Source: Skermania sp. ID1734 (GTDB lineage: Bacteria > Actinomycetota > Actinomycetes > Mycobacteriales > Mycobacteriaceae). From it: DNA of 64,000 bases. Each line of letters begins with the position of its first letter. Position 1 is the stretch's first letter. The notes under the pieces were generated by a model, which saw nothing but the letters and a program-made list of their open reading frames with translations, searched no databases and had not been told where the DNA came from. Position numbers and translations under genes: made by a program. The DNA lies in NCBI RefSeq assembly GCF_007489285.1, contig NZ_VLIY01000002.1, forward strand, positions 124,001-188,000, written 5' to 3'. Positions 1 through 9,485 of the stretch are shown piece after piece.

Positions 1-392
1 GCGTGGATGTCTACTTCGAAAACGTTGGTGGCCCTGTCGCCGAGGCAGTCGGGCGTCGCTTCAACACCTACGCCCGGATGCCGGTGTGCGGGCTGGTGGC
101 CAATTACAACGACACGGAGGCCCCGAGCGGCCCGGATCGCCTGCCCGGCTTCATGCGCCGAGTCCTGACGCTGAGCCTGACCATCCGCGGTTTCATTCAG
201 TCGGAGTTCGTTGAAACACACCAGGATGCGTTCCTGCGCGACATGGCCGACTGGGTTCGCGACGGATCGGTCAAGTACCGAGAGGACATCGTCGACGGAC
301 TCGACGCCGCACCGGACGCATTTCGCGGATTGCTCCGCGGGGCCAATCTGGGCAAGCTGCTGGTCAAAGTGGGCGACGAGCCGTCGGGATAA
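1..392 (+). CDS. NADP-dependent MDR oxidoreductase, C-terminal part
   Basis: The reading frame is open at the left edge, so only about the last 130 residues are present and the true start lies outside the window. The visible DVYFENVGG segment is typical of the zinc-independent medium-chain dehydrogenase/reductases of the leukotriene B4 dehydrogenase/CurA type, where it follows the nucleotide-binding fold. These enzymes reduce alkenals or enones with NADPH. The following residues (VCGLVANYN, then a helical tail ending GKLLVKVGDE) fit the C-terminal end of that family. The substrate cannot be told from this fragment. Confidence 0.8.
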   Translation, partial: VDVYFENVGGPVAEAVGRRFNTYARMPVCGLVANYNDTEAPSGPDRLPGFMRRVLTLSLTIRGFIQSEFVETHQDAFLRDMADWVRDGSVKYREDIVDGLDAAPDAFRGLLRGANLGKLLVKVGDEPSG

Positions 393-398
393 CGACAG

Positions 399-791
399 TC
401 ATTGCAGCGTCGGATCCGTGACCCGGCCGCTGCTTCCGTTGGCGACCAGCAGGTCCGAAAGATCGAGTAGTGGATTTGCCGGTAGCACATCGACGTATCC
501 CCGATAGATGACGCCGCCGTTGGGACACCACACCAGAACATGAGAGCGACCGGGTTCGATGTTGTGCGCCACCACGCTTCCCGACGGGCCGACAGCGACG
601 CTCTGCGTGTGCCGCTCGGAGTCCGGATCGACGAGGCACTGACCGGGATCGGGATATCCGCTGACGGTCACCTTGATTCGCTGCCGCCCGGCGACGACGG
701 TGGCGGTCGGGTCTGCGCCCGCGAATCCTGGTGTCGCCAGTGCGATTGCGGCGAGGCTAACCAGAACTGTGCACGCACGTAGGAAAGTCAT
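399..791 (-). CDS. small secreted protein with signal peptide
   Basis: This 130-residue protein begins with a clear Sec signal peptide: a hydrophobic stretch at about residues 5-20, then a cleavage motif near GFAGADP at about residue 25. The mature part is about 100 residues, predicted extracytoplasmic, with two cysteines (QCLVD and LVWCPN) that could form a disulfide. I recognise no enzymatic motif; it resembles the many short secreted proteins of mycobacteria. It converges with the oxidoreductase to its left, with only 6 bases between the stops, and is divergent from the Gre-family gene to its right. Confidence 0.7.
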   Translation of the reverse strand: MTFLRACTVLVSLAAIALATPGFAGADPTATVVAGRQRIKVTVSGYPDPGQCLVDPDSERHTQSVAVGPSGSVVAHNIEPGRSHVLVWCPNGGVIYRGYVDVLPANPLLDLSDLLVANGSSGRVTDPTLQ

Positions 792-883
792 TACCCGATC
801 GTATGACTTTGCGGGCGATTAGCGGGACGATCGGCGTATGGTTTGACATCATCGGATGCCGCGAGAGAAACGGTCACAGATAT

Positions 884-1369
884 ATGAACGGGCACAACCA
901 GACTGACGAATCCGGCTCGGTTTCAAAAGCACGGGAACGAGTGGCCGCCGAGTTGGCCGAGCTCCGGCAACGGCGCGAGCGCATGGCCAACGACCTGTCC
1001 CGACTCGACAACGTCGGCGATCGGGGCGACGACGCCGACGAACTTGGGCAGGCAGACGCCTTGGCAGCACTGGACAATCGAATCACCGAGTTGAGCACCT
1101 GGCTCGCCGGCGGCGACGCGATGAACGCTGACGGCACGCTGCCCGACGGCACCACTGCCACCCTGCGGTTCGGCGATTCGGATCCGGAGCGAATCCGGAT
1201 CGTCGCCATCGCCGACGAAGTATCCGACGACGACGCCACCACGGTCACCGCACACAGCCCCTTGGGGCGGGCGCTCGTGGGTCGGCAATCGGGCGATGTG
1301 GTTACCTTCGAGACGCCGCAAGGACCGCGACAGGCCGAAATCCTCGCGCTGAATCTGCCCGAGGACTGA
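884..1369 (+). CDS. GreA/GreB-family protein (Rv3788-like)
   Basis: The 161-residue product has an N-terminal basic and acidic helical region (about residues 12-50, rich in Arg and Glu) suited to a Gre-type coiled coil. Its C-terminal domain contains SPLGRALVGRQSGDVV, the signature of the Gre C-terminal FKBP-like domain. Gre factors bind the RNA polymerase secondary channel; actinobacterial relatives of this length (Rv3788 of M. tuberculosis, also about 161 residues) may inhibit rather than rescue polymerase. I chose the ATG at 884 because translation from the earlier ATG at 803 would add 27 residues unlike the family. A purine-rich GAGAGAAACGG lies upstream. Confidence 0.8.
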   Translation: MNGHNQTDESGSVSKARERVAAELAELRQRRERMANDLSRLDNVGDRGDDADELGQADALAALDNRITELSTWLAGGDAMNADGTLPDGTTATLRFGDSDPERIRIVAIADEVSDDDATTVTAHSPLGRALVGRQSGDVVTFETPQGPRQAEILALNLPED

Positions 1370-1382
1370 TAGTTCGCGACTT

Positions 1383-3257
1383 GTGGGTATGAGTGCGGGT
1401 GTGGAGAACCTCGATGACAGTCAGCTACTGAACCTCGGCATCCAACGCGCGTACGAGGACAACGCCGAACAGCCCGCCCGACTCTCGGATGAGACCGTGC
1501 TGGCGCTTCGGGAAGCACTGGGGCAGCCTGATCCGCAGCTCGAGAGCAGCGCACCCATCGTCGTGCATCCCGGTGACGTCTGCGACTGGGATGTCGACGG
1601 CGTGGAATTGGAAGACGGCACGAGTACCGAGTTGCGGCGCGGTGCGGTCATCGACCTGCCCCTCGGCTACCACTACGCCATCGCCAAGGATCGACGCCGC
1701 CGCCTGATTGTCTCGCCGGGCCGCTGTGTGCTGCCAACGACGCGGCAGTGGGGCTGGACGGCCCAGTTGTACGCGACGCGCTCGAAAAAGAGTTGGGGGA
1801 TAGGCGATTTCGCTGATCTCGGCGAGCTTGCGGACCTCGCGCGGGCGCAGGGTGCGGGCTTCGTCCTGGTCAACCCGTTGCACGCGGGCGGGTCGTCGCG
1901 GCGTCAGGAACCGAGCCCGTACTTTCCGACGAGCAGGCAGTTCCTCAATCCGGTCTATCTGGCGGTGCACGAGGTTGCGGGCGCGGCGCAGCTTGGTTCA
2001 CGGTTGGCGGAATTGGAGTCGATGGGCCGGGCGCTGAACGAATCCGTGCACATCGACAGGGACAGCGTGTGGCGGTGCAAGCGCGAAGCGCTGCGAGCGA
2101 TCTTCGATCACACCCGCGCGGGGGAGTCCCCGGAGTTCCTCGAGTGGCGGCGGCGACGAGGCGCGGTTATCGAACAGTTCGCGTGCTGGACACTGCTGAG
2201 CGAACGCTATCCAGGCGGCTGGCCGACGTGGCCGGGGGAGTTCCGCCGCCCCGACTCGCCCGCCGTACGTTCGTTTGCGCAGCGTTGCGCTGACGATGTG
2301 GCGTTCATCGTGTGGCTGCAATGGCAGGCCGAGCAGCAGTTGCGGTCGGCCGGCAGCGGGTCCCAAATTCTGCAAGACCTACCGGTCGGCGTCGATCCAG
2401 AGGGCGCCGATGCGTGGGCGTACCAAGACCTGCTCGCGCTCGGCACCGGGATCGGGGCGCCCCCGGATCCGTTCAACGCGGCCGGCCAGAACTGGCAGCT
2501 GCCGCCGTTCGTCCCGTGGCGCTTGCGTGCGGCTGACTACCAGCCGTTCATCGACGCCATTCACGCCACTATCGCGCTCGGCGGTGGGCTGCGGATCGAC
2601 CATGTCATGGGACTGTTCCGGCTTTGGTGGATACCCGGCGGAATGTCGCCGGACCGCGGCGGATACGTCCGGTACCCGGCGTCAGATATCCTCGACATCG
2701 TTGCGCTGGAAAGCGTTCGCGCCAACGCGCCGGTGGTCGGCGAGGATCTGGGCACCGTCGAAGCGGGCGTTCGGGAGGAGCTAGCGCGCCGCAACATTCT
2801 GTCGTACCGGCTTTTGTGGTTCGAGGAGAATCCGCCGCGGCAGTGGCCGCGACAGGCGCTGGCCGCGGTGACCACTCACGACCTGCCGACGGTCGCGGGC
2901 GTCTGGTCGGGCCGCGACCTCACCGACCAGCGCGAGGCGGGCATCGACGCCGATGCCGAGGCGACCGCGCGGCTTCGGCAACTGTTGGTTACCAAAGCCG
3001 GTGTCGGTGCCGGTGCCAGTGCCGCCGAGGCCGTCGACGCTGCCTACGATCTGGTCTCACATGCGCCGTGCTTGATGGTATCGGCGACCCTGGACGACGC
3101 TTGTACCCAAGAACATCGACCAAACCTGCCCGGCACCCAGGTGGCCAGCAATTGGAGTCGCGCGCTGCCGTTGACGCTCGCGGAAATTGCCGAAGACCCG
3201 CGGGTCGACGGGCTCGCTCGCCACCTCACCGCTGCCGTCGGCGAAACTACAGAATGA
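1383..3257 (+). CDS. malQ: 4-alpha-glucanotransferase (amylomaltase)
   Basis: This 624-residue GH77 enzyme transfers glucan segments between maltodextrins in cytosolic glycogen and maltose metabolism. The GH77 catalytic elements are in order: GLRIDHVMGLFRLWW with the nucleophile Asp at about residue 406, VVGEDLGTVE with the acid/base Glu at about 455, and TTHDLPTVAG with the third carboxylate at about 500. WGIGDFADLGELADLA near residue 140 is also typical. It is shorter than the roughly 700-residue forms that carry an extra N-terminal domain. The GTG at 1383 and the ATG at 1389 are both possible starts. It follows the Gre-family gene by 13 bases. Confidence 0.93.
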   Translation: MGMSAGVENLDDSQLLNLGIQRAYEDNAEQPARLSDETVLALREALGQPDPQLESSAPIVVHPGDVCDWDVDGVELEDGTSTELRRGAVIDLPLGYHYAIAKDRRRRLIVSPGRCVLPTTRQWGWTAQLYATRSKKSWGIGDFADLGELADLARAQGAGFVLVNPLHAGGSSRRQEPSPYFPTSRQFLNPVYLAVHEVAGAAQLGSRLAELESMGRALNESVHIDRDSVWRCKREALRAIFDHTRAGESPEFLEWRRRRGAVIEQFACWTLLSERYPGGWPTWPGEFRRPDSPAVRSFAQRCADDVAFIVWLQWQAEQQLRSAGSGSQILQDLPVGVDPEGADAWAYQDLLALGTGIGAPPDPFNAAGQNWQLPPFVPWRLRAADYQPFIDAIHATIALGGGLRIDHVMGLFRLWWIPGGMSPDRGGYVRYPASDILDIVALESVRANAPVVGEDLGTVEAGVREELARRNILSYRLLWFEENPPRQWPRQALAAVTTHDLPTVAGVWSGRDLTDQREAGIDADAEATARLRQLLVTKAGVGAGASAAEAVDAAYDLVSHAPCLMVSATLDDACTQEHRPNLPGTQVASNWSRALPLTLAEIAEDPRVDGLARHLTAAVGETTE

Positions 3258-3658
3258 CACCCGGCTGCTCTGGCGGGTGGATGTTCTCCGGGTCTACCCT
3301 CGACTTGTGGGGTTCGGTCTGGCGCAGACCGTTGGCCTCGGCGAATTTGGCGCTCACGACCACACTGCGAGAAGTCCTCCGTGCACGTGCATGGTTTCCT
3401 GCGAAACCATCCGCACCAGCAGTCCGCCTGTGCTCCCGATGATTTCGCTCGATCGAGGATGCGCGGCGTGAGCGTTGGAAGGGGGTGTATGAGGCGATGT
3501 TTTCCGCAGTCTGCGGCAGCTTAGGGAGTCTAGGGAGCCTGTGGCTCTGGGGTAGCCTCGGCAGCTGCATATGTTGACAGACAAATCCGGGCGCGGAAGC
3601 CGCGCTGAACGACGCGTCGTCAGCCGCTTTCCGCGCCCGGTATCAGTCCCGTCAGCGG
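3258..3658. other. intergenic region between malQ and the ThDP enzyme
   Basis: This stretch of about 400 bases separates two convergent genes. I find no reading frame with a ribosome binding site or a recognisable product. The only structure I can support is the inverted repeat at 3587-3640, annotated separately. A short A/G-rich repeat (GGGAGTCTAGGGAGCC) lies near 3525. Confidence 0.5.
3587..3640. terminator. inverted repeat, likely bidirectional terminator
   Basis: CCGGGCGCGGAA at 3587-3598 is perfectly complementary to TTCCGCGCCCGG at 3629-3640, with a 30-base loop. It sits between the convergent ends of malQ and the pyruvate oxidase-like gene, whose stop is at 3659. No T-run follows, as is common for mycobacterial terminators. 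Confidence 0.5.
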
Positions 3659-5512
3659 TCACTCTTTGTCGAGCCGATGCACGATCCGGCCTGCCACCTT
3701 CCGGGCTGCCCGGCCGACCGGTTCGGGAACGACGTGGCCCGGGCTGGCGTCGAAGCTGGACTCGTCAAGCATGTCCTTGACCATCTGCATGGCGATGCGG
3801 CTGCGGTTTGGCGTGCCGGACTTCATTGCCGAGTACAACTTCTTGACCTGATCCTTTTTGACCTTGGCCGGCATGGGTGGCTCGTGCTGGTCGACAACGC
3901 ACTCGATGATCACCGGTCCGTCCCAGGACATGGCTTCCCGCAGCTGATCTGGGCAACGGGCCGGGTCCTCGATGCACATTCCACGGGCACCGCAGGCCTC
4001 GGCGAACTTTACGAAGTCCAGCGGCGCCATGTCGACGCCGTACTCCGGGTTACCGAGAAAGACCATCTGCTCCCACTTGATCAAGCCCAGCGAATTATTG
4101 GCTAGCACCACGACTTTCACCGGAAGTCGGTGTTGCACGCAGGTGAGGAAGTCGCCGAGTTGCATGGTCAGTGAACCGTCGCCGGTGAACACCACCACTT
4201 GCCGCCCGGGGTAGGCGGCTTGGGCGCCGATCGCATAGGGCAGTCCGGCCGCCATCGAGCAGTTGGTGCCGCTGAAGCTGAAGCGTTGCTGCGCACGCAG
4301 TTTGATCTGCCGGGCTACCCAGGTGGTGACGGTTCCGGAGTCGCCGCAGACGATGGCGTCGTCGGCGAGCACATCGTTGAGGTACCAGGCCGGGACCTGC
4401 GGTTTCATCGGCTTGTCGGTACGAGTGCCGCGCTCACGCATCAAATCCCACCAGTCGCGCATCCCCTGTTGTGCCTGCTCGAGGAAGGAGCGGTCGGAGT
4501 TGCGCGGCAGAAATGCGAGCAGTTCGGCCAACGTCGCCTTGGCGTCGCCACACAGGCCGATGTCCACGGGGTGGCGAAGTCCGATTCGCTCGGGCTTGTC
4601 ATCGATTTGGACGCATACCACTTGGCCGGGGCTCGGGTAGTACTCGGTGTAGGGCATGCTGCTGCCGACTATCAACAGCGCGTCCGCCTGTTCGAGCGCC
4701 TCCTCGCTGGGCCGGCTGCCGACCAGCGCGATAGGCCCGGTGGTGTACGGGCTGTCGTCGGGCACGCAGTCCTTACCCAACTGTGCCTTGATGATCGGGG
4801 CGCCCAGCTTGTCGGCGACCTGTTCGAGTTCGGGACCGGCGCCGCGAGCGCCCGCGCCGGCCAGAATCGCGATCCGTTGCTTGCCCTCGAACAACTCGGC
4901 GGCCCGCCTGAGCAGGTCACGCTGCGGCACCCGGATCGGTGGCTGATACGACGTCGAGGTGTGTCCAGGGACGTTGCGCTGGAAGCGGTTTCCGCTGTCC
5001 GCGGGTGCCGCCTGATAGTCGATCGGGAAGCTGATATGCGCGGGACCACGTTCGGAAAGTGCGGTGCGGCAAGCGAAGTCGACGACATTGTGGACGTGCT
5101 GCGGTCCCATGATGCGCTGGTTGTAGAGCGCGACATCGTTCATCCAATAATCGGTGTTGATGTCTTGGAGGTAGGCGGTGCCGATGAGGTCGTGGTAGGT
5201 CATGCCGGTGATTGCGAGGATCGGCGCTTGTTCGACCTTAGCGTCGAGCATGCCGTTCATCAGGTGGACCGCCCCGGGTCCGGACGTCGAGAAGCACACG
5301 CCGAGCTTTCCGGTGAACTTCGCGTACCCGACCGCGGCCATGGCCGCCACTTCTTCGTGGCGGACATGGATGTACTGCAACTCGTCGTGCCGCTTTCGCA
5401 GCGCATCCATCAGGCCGTTGATTCCGTCGCCGGGAAGGCCGAAGATCGTGTCGACGCCCCATTCGATGAGTCGGTCCACCAGCACATCGGCGGCAGTCTG
5501 TTGGTCACTCAC
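3659..5512 (-). CDS. ThDP-dependent pyruvate:quinone oxidase-like enzyme
   Basis: This 617-residue three-domain thiamine diphosphate enzyme has the N-terminal pyrimidine-binding domain with the activating Glu in RHEE (about residue 53), the STSGPGAVHLMNG segment, a central domain, and the C-terminal pyrophosphate domain with GDGSLTMQLGD ending in ANN. The central part (SMPYTEYYPSPGQ) resembles PoxB-type pyruvate oxidases, which bind FAD and pass electrons from pyruvate decarboxylation to quinone, giving acetate and CO2. A C-terminal tail rich in Lys and Arg could contact the membrane, as in PoxB. It lies 23 bases downstream of the YdiJ-like dehydrogenase on the same strand. Acetolactate synthase-like activity is less likely but not excluded. 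Confidence 0.82.
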   Translation of the reverse strand: MSDQQTAADVLVDRLIEWGVDTIFGLPGDGINGLMDALRKRHDELQYIHVRHEEVAAMAAVGYAKFTGKLGVCFSTSGPGAVHLMNGMLDAKVEQAPILAITGMTYHDLIGTAYLQDINTDYWMNDVALYNQRIMGPQHVHNVVDFACRTALSERGPAHISFPIDYQAAPADSGNRFQRNVPGHTSTSYQPPIRVPQRDLLRRAAELFEGKQRIAILAGAGARGAGPELEQVADKLGAPIIKAQLGKDCVPDDSPYTTGPIALVGSRPSEEALEQADALLIVGSSMPYTEYYPSPGQVVCVQIDDKPERIGLRHPVDIGLCGDAKATLAELLAFLPRNSDRSFLEQAQQGMRDWWDLMRERGTRTDKPMKPQVPAWYLNDVLADDAIVCGDSGTVTTWVARQIKLRAQQRFSFSGTNCSMAAGLPYAIGAQAAYPGRQVVVFTGDGSLTMQLGDFLTCVQHRLPVKVVVLANNSLGLIKWEQMVFLGNPEYGVDMAPLDFVKFAEACGARGMCIEDPARCPDQLREAMSWDGPVIIECVVDQHEPPMPAKVKKDQVKKLYSAMKSGTPNRSRIAMQMVKDMLDESSFDASPGHVVPEPVGRAARKVAGRIVHRLDKE

Positions 5513-5535
5513 GGTGCACTCCTTGCTGTTTGTCC

Positions 5536-8451
5536 TCAGATGTCCAGACAGGACCGTTCCGGCAGATCGCCGGGCGGCCCGTCGCGGCCGAACCGTTGCG
5601 CGAGTTCGAGTAGTTGGGCCAGGTGAATCGCACCGCGATCGGTGAGTTGACCGATTTGCTCACGGCAGCTGAACCCGTTGGCCACCACCAGCGTTCGCGG
5701 GTCGGCCGAGCGCACGGCCGGCAGGATGACGCGCTCGCCAACCGCGACGGACACCGCATGACGCTCGCCCGCCTCATAACCGAAGCTGCCCGCCATGCCG
5801 CAGCACCCTGAGTCGGGATGGTCGATGTCCAGGCCCATCTGCTCGAAAAGTGCTATGTCGCACTCGGGTCTGAGCACCGCATGGTCGTGGCAATGAGTTT
5901 GCAGGAGAATCCGACGGTGCAGCGGTGGGGGTTGATACTCGCGGCCGCTCAGGTATTCACCGAGACTGACCGTTGCCTTGCTAAGTCGCTGGGCGTCCAT
6001 GTCGTCGGGAAAGAGGTTGGTCAGCTCGTCCCGGAAGACCGCCGCGCAACTGGGTTCCAGCACCACGACGGGAAGTCCGTGCGAAACAGCTTCGGCGAGT
6101 TCAGCGACGGTTCGGCGCAGCCAGCGCTTGGCGGTGCGCAGCATGCCGTAGTCGTACAGTGGTCGGCCGCAACACAACGGCTTGGTCGGAATGCGCACGG
6201 CGGCGCCGGACGATTCGAGTACCGCGACCGCGGCGACGGCCACTTCCGGCTCGAAGAAGTTGGTGAAGGTGTCCGTCCACAGCAGCACCGGATCGCCGTG
6301 CGTCGTGGGATGGGCGCTGAACCATTCCCGAAAAGTGGTGTGCGCAAAGCGCGGTGGCGTTCGCTGCGGTGCGATACCGGCGGCGCTCTTCAGCGCGCCC
6401 GCAATGCCCGGGGTACGCAGGCCGGCGTTGGCCAGTCGCGGCGCATGCGCGGCCATGCGTGCCCACGTCGGGATCAGACCGAGCGCGTACGCGCTGCGCG
6501 GCCGCAGCCGTCGGCGGTAGTAGTGCGAGAGAAATTCGGCCTTGTAGGTGGCCATGTCCACGCCGACCGGGCAATCGGATTTGCAGCCCTTGCACGACAG
6601 GCAAAGGTCCAGCGCCTCTTTCACGTGCGGGTCGCGCCAGCCGGGCCCGTCGGCCAGGTGGCCGCCCATCATTTCGAACAACAGTCGCGCGCGACCGCGA
6701 GTCGAATGCCGTTCCTCGCGCGTCACCATGAAGCTGGGACACATGACGCCGCCGGAGGTGTGTCGGCATTTGCCGATCCCGAAGCAGCGGTTTGTCGCGT
6801 CGGCGAAACCCTTTTCGTCGTCGGGAAAGGCGAAGTGGGTCTGCAGCCGCCGCGGCCGGTAGTCCGGTCCGGTCGCCAGATTCTGGTCCGGGCGGTAGGG
6901 CCGCACAACTTTGCCAGGGTTCATCAGCGATTGCGGATCCCAGATCCGTTTGAATTCGTCGAACGCGGTGACCAGCTCCGGGCCGAACATTTTGACCAAC
7001 TGGTTGGCGCGCAGTTGACCATCCCCGTGCTCGCCGGACAGTGACCCGCCGTATTTGACCACCAGGTCACCGGCGTCGTCGAGGAAGCGGCGGAAATTGG
7101 CGACACCGCGGGCGGTCTGCAGATCCAGGTCGAGCCGATTGTGCATGCAGCCTTGGCCGAAGTGACCGAACATCACGCAGTGGTAGCCGTACCGGGAAAT
7201 CAGGCTGCAGTAGTCACGGATGTAGTCGCCGAGTTGTTCGGGCGCGACGGCGGCGTCCTCCCAGCCGGCCAGTCCAGCGTGTTCGCCCGGGATCCGGGTG
7301 AATTCGATGGTGCTGCGCCGCACCTCCCACACCTGCTCCTGCTGCTCGGCGTCGCTGAAAACCTTGCTGTGCCCGGGCCCGGTGATCCGACCTGCGGCCG
7401 CGCGTGCCACCTCGTCCACCGTGCGCTGGTCGTCGGCGCCGTATTCTGCGAGCAGCCATGCCTGCCCGTCAGGGAGTTGATCCATACCGGGGATGTGCAG
7501 GTTGTGTTTGCCCAGGTTGTCGAGCACGCCGGCGTCGAAACATTCCAGCGCGGTCAGCGACGAATCGTGCAGCGGCGACATGTGATCGGCCGCGGTGGCT
7601 GCGTCGGGGTAACCGATGACCAGCAACGTTCGGTGCTTGGGCTCCGGCAGCAGTCGCAGCGTCGCCTCCAGCACGAAGACGCAGGTGGATTCGGAACCGA
7701 CCAGCGCCTTTGCCAGGTCGAAGCCATTCTCGGGCAACAGCGAATCGAGGTTGTAGCCGGAAACGCGACGTGGAATCTGCGGGTAGCGGGCGCGGATGTC
7801 GTCGGCATAGCGTCGAGCCAGATCGGCGAGCTGCCGGTATATTTCGCCGCGGCGTCCGGGTTCGGAGCACAACGCGGTCAGCGCGTCTGGGGGAGTGCGA
7901 CCAACGGTCATCCGGTGCCCGTCGACCGTGACGACGTCCATCGAGACCACGTTGTCCACCGTCTTGCCGCCGAACACCGAATGCGTTCCGCAGGAGTTGT
8001 TTCCGATCATGCCGCCGAGCGTGCAGCGGTCATGGGTTGCCGGGTCCGGCGCGAACGTCAAACCGAAAGGTTTTGCCGCATCGCGCAGTTCGTCACAAAT
8101 GACACCAGGCTGGACGCGGGCGATGCGCCGGTGCGGGTCGATTTCGAGGATGCGATTGAAGTGCTTGGAGAAATCGAAAACTACGGCGGAATTGACGGTT
8201 TGGCCTGCCAACCCGGTACCGCAACCGCGGGCAAAGACCGCCGCGCCATGTTCATGACAGATGCGCAGCGCGTCCAGCACGTCCTCAGCGGTCGACGGAA
8301 GTACCACGCCCGTGGGCACCTGCCGGTAGATCGAGGCGTCGTTGGCATAGAGCGCCCGGGCGCCGTCATCGAAGCGGACTTCGCCCGAGACGGCATGCGC
8401 GAGTTCGACGGCCAACTTGCCTCGGTCCAGCACCGCCCGCGTGCGCGCCAT
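5536..8451 (-). CDS. FAD-linked 2-hydroxyacid dehydrogenase fused to Fe-S/CCG domains (YdiJ-like)
   Basis: This 971-residue protein joins two modules. The N-terminal half is a PCMH-type FAD domain (ARGCGTGLAG near residue 75, then GGMIGNNSCGTHS) followed by the C-terminal FAD-linked oxidase domain (SGEHGDGQLR). The C-terminal half has two 4Fe-4S motifs (CFGIGKC with CPSF, and CLSCKGCKSDCP) and GlpC/HdrD-type cysteine-rich repeats ending HPDSGCCGMAGSFG. This architecture matches the YdiJ family and related D-lactate or D-2-hydroxyglutarate dehydrogenases that feed the quinone pool. The substrate is inferred only. It is the first gene of a two-gene unit with the pyruvate oxidase-like enzyme. 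Confidence 0.88.
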   Translation of the reverse strand: MARTRAVLDRGKLAVELAHAVSGEVRFDDGARALYANDASIYRQVPTGVVLPSTAEDVLDALRICHEHGAAVFARGCGTGLAGQTVNSAVVFDFSKHFNRILEIDPHRRIARVQPGVICDELRDAAKPFGLTFAPDPATHDRCTLGGMIGNNSCGTHSVFGGKTVDNVVSMDVVTVDGHRMTVGRTPPDALTALCSEPGRRGEIYRQLADLARRYADDIRARYPQIPRRVSGYNLDSLLPENGFDLAKALVGSESTCVFVLEATLRLLPEPKHRTLLVIGYPDAATAADHMSPLHDSSLTALECFDAGVLDNLGKHNLHIPGMDQLPDGQAWLLAEYGADDQRTVDEVARAAAGRITGPGHSKVFSDAEQQEQVWEVRRSTIEFTRIPGEHAGLAGWEDAAVAPEQLGDYIRDYCSLISRYGYHCVMFGHFGQGCMHNRLDLDLQTARGVANFRRFLDDAGDLVVKYGGSLSGEHGDGQLRANQLVKMFGPELVTAFDEFKRIWDPQSLMNPGKVVRPYRPDQNLATGPDYRPRRLQTHFAFPDDEKGFADATNRCFGIGKCRHTSGGVMCPSFMVTREERHSTRGRARLLFEMMGGHLADGPGWRDPHVKEALDLCLSCKGCKSDCPVGVDMATYKAEFLSHYYRRRLRPRSAYALGLIPTWARMAAHAPRLANAGLRTPGIAGALKSAAGIAPQRTPPRFAHTTFREWFSAHPTTHGDPVLLWTDTFTNFFEPEVAVAAVAVLESSGAAVRIPTKPLCCGRPLYDYGMLRTAKRWLRRTVAELAEAVSHGLPVVVLEPSCAAVFRDELTNLFPDDMDAQRLSKATVSLGEYLSGREYQPPPLHRRILLQTHCHDHAVLRPECDIALFEQMGLDIDHPDSGCCGMAGSFGYEAGERHAVSVAVGERVILPAVRSADPRTLVVANGFSCREQIGQLTDRGAIHLAQLLELAQRFGRDGPPGDLPERSCLDI

Positions 8452-8555
8452 GTCCGCCCCTTTTATGTCCCCTTTATCCGAAACTGCCGGAAAGTTTTGC
8501 CGGTGCCGATAAGAAAGCCGTACCCGGCGCTTTGCCCGTCAAACGTCCGGGGAAC

Positions 8556-9485
8556 CTATGCCGGTTCTGGATGCGGACTGGCTTCATCCTCCGTCGAAGC
8601 CGGCTCCGGCTCCGCGTACAGCAACTGGGTTATCGGCGCGTGGGCGAGGCCGGTGATGCCGAGGATGATCAGTAGGCCAGCCCCCGCAATCGCGGCAAGC
8701 GAGCCGGGGCTGGTGGGCGCTGGGGCGTTGAAAGCCAGTAGGCCCACGGCATAGCTCATGATCGGGTTCGTGACGCTGATCGAGGCGACCGCAGGCGGCA
8801 GCGCTCCGCTCGCAAACGCCAACTGGCCCAGCAGTAGCCCGCTCAGGGTCGAAACCGCTAGCGCGTAGCCGGGCCAGTCGGTAGCCGTAGCGCCGATGCC
8901 GTGATTGACCAGCTCTTCCGTCGTCAGCTTCATGAATACTGCAGTCATGGCGTGGCAGATGCCAGCCGAGATCCCGACCAGCATGCTGGCGATCCAGACC
9001 AAGGTGTGGCGACTGAGAAAGAGGAACGTCGCGACCAGTGCCACCGCGCACGCGGTGGCCAACAATATTCGCCCTATCCGCGGCGAACCGTTCAACGGCG
9101 CGGCGCCCTCCGTGATGACGAACAGGACGAGCCCTCCGCACACGGCGAACGCCGAAGCCCAGTCTCGCGGTCGCGGCCAGTGGCGGCGTTCGATCGAAGC
9201 GAAGGTAACCACGAACAGCAGTTGCGCGGACATCAGTGGTTGCACGGCCGCGACCGATCCCAGCTTGAGCGCGGCTCCGTGCGTCATGAACCCGCACATG
9301 TTGGTGAACCAGCCGGTGAGCCACGTCTTGCTGCGCGGCAGCTTCTTGATCAGCTCCTTGATGCCCGACGATTCCAGCACCGACGAGTCCGGGCGGCCAA
9401 CGGCCTTGCGGGCAGCCCGTTTCTCGAGGTACGCCGAAAGCGCGAAGAGAAACGCGGCCAGGAGCCCCAGCGCGGTAGCGATCAT
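8556..9485 (-). CDS. DMT/EamA-family membrane transporter
   Basis: The 309-residue product has about nine or ten hydrophobic segments, starting at the N-terminus (TALGLLAAFLFALSAYLEK). A second-half repeat contains LSGLLLGQLAFASGALPPAVASISVTNPIMSYAVG, the kind of paired five-helix layout seen in drug/metabolite transporters. The loop after helix 1 is basic (KRAARKAVGR). The substrate is unknown. The acidic C-terminal tail is likely cytoplasmic. It is divergent from the TetR gene at 9689, which may control it. Confidence 0.75.
   Translation of the reverse strand: MIATALGLLAAFLFALSAYLEKRAARKAVGRPDSSVLESSGIKELIKKLPRSKTWLTGWFTNMCGFMTHGAALKLGSVAAVQPLMSAQLLFVVTFASIERRHWPRPRDWASAFAVCGGLVLFVITEGAAPLNGSPRIGRILLATACAVALVATFLFLSRHTLVWIASMLVGISAGICHAMTAVFMKLTTEELVNHGIGATATDWPGYALAVSTLSGLLLGQLAFASGALPPAVASISVTNPIMSYAVGLLAFNAPAPTSPGSLAAIAGAGLLIILGITGLAHAPITQLLYAEPEPASTEDEASPHPEPA

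Noticed and set aside
4199-5626. A 475-residue plus-strand open frame
   Set aside because: It is antisense to the ThDP enzyme with clear cofactor motifs, and has no family features.
7141-8754. A 537-residue plus-strand open frame
   Set aside because: It is antisense to the FAD dehydrogenase and runs across its start; no ribosome site or motif.
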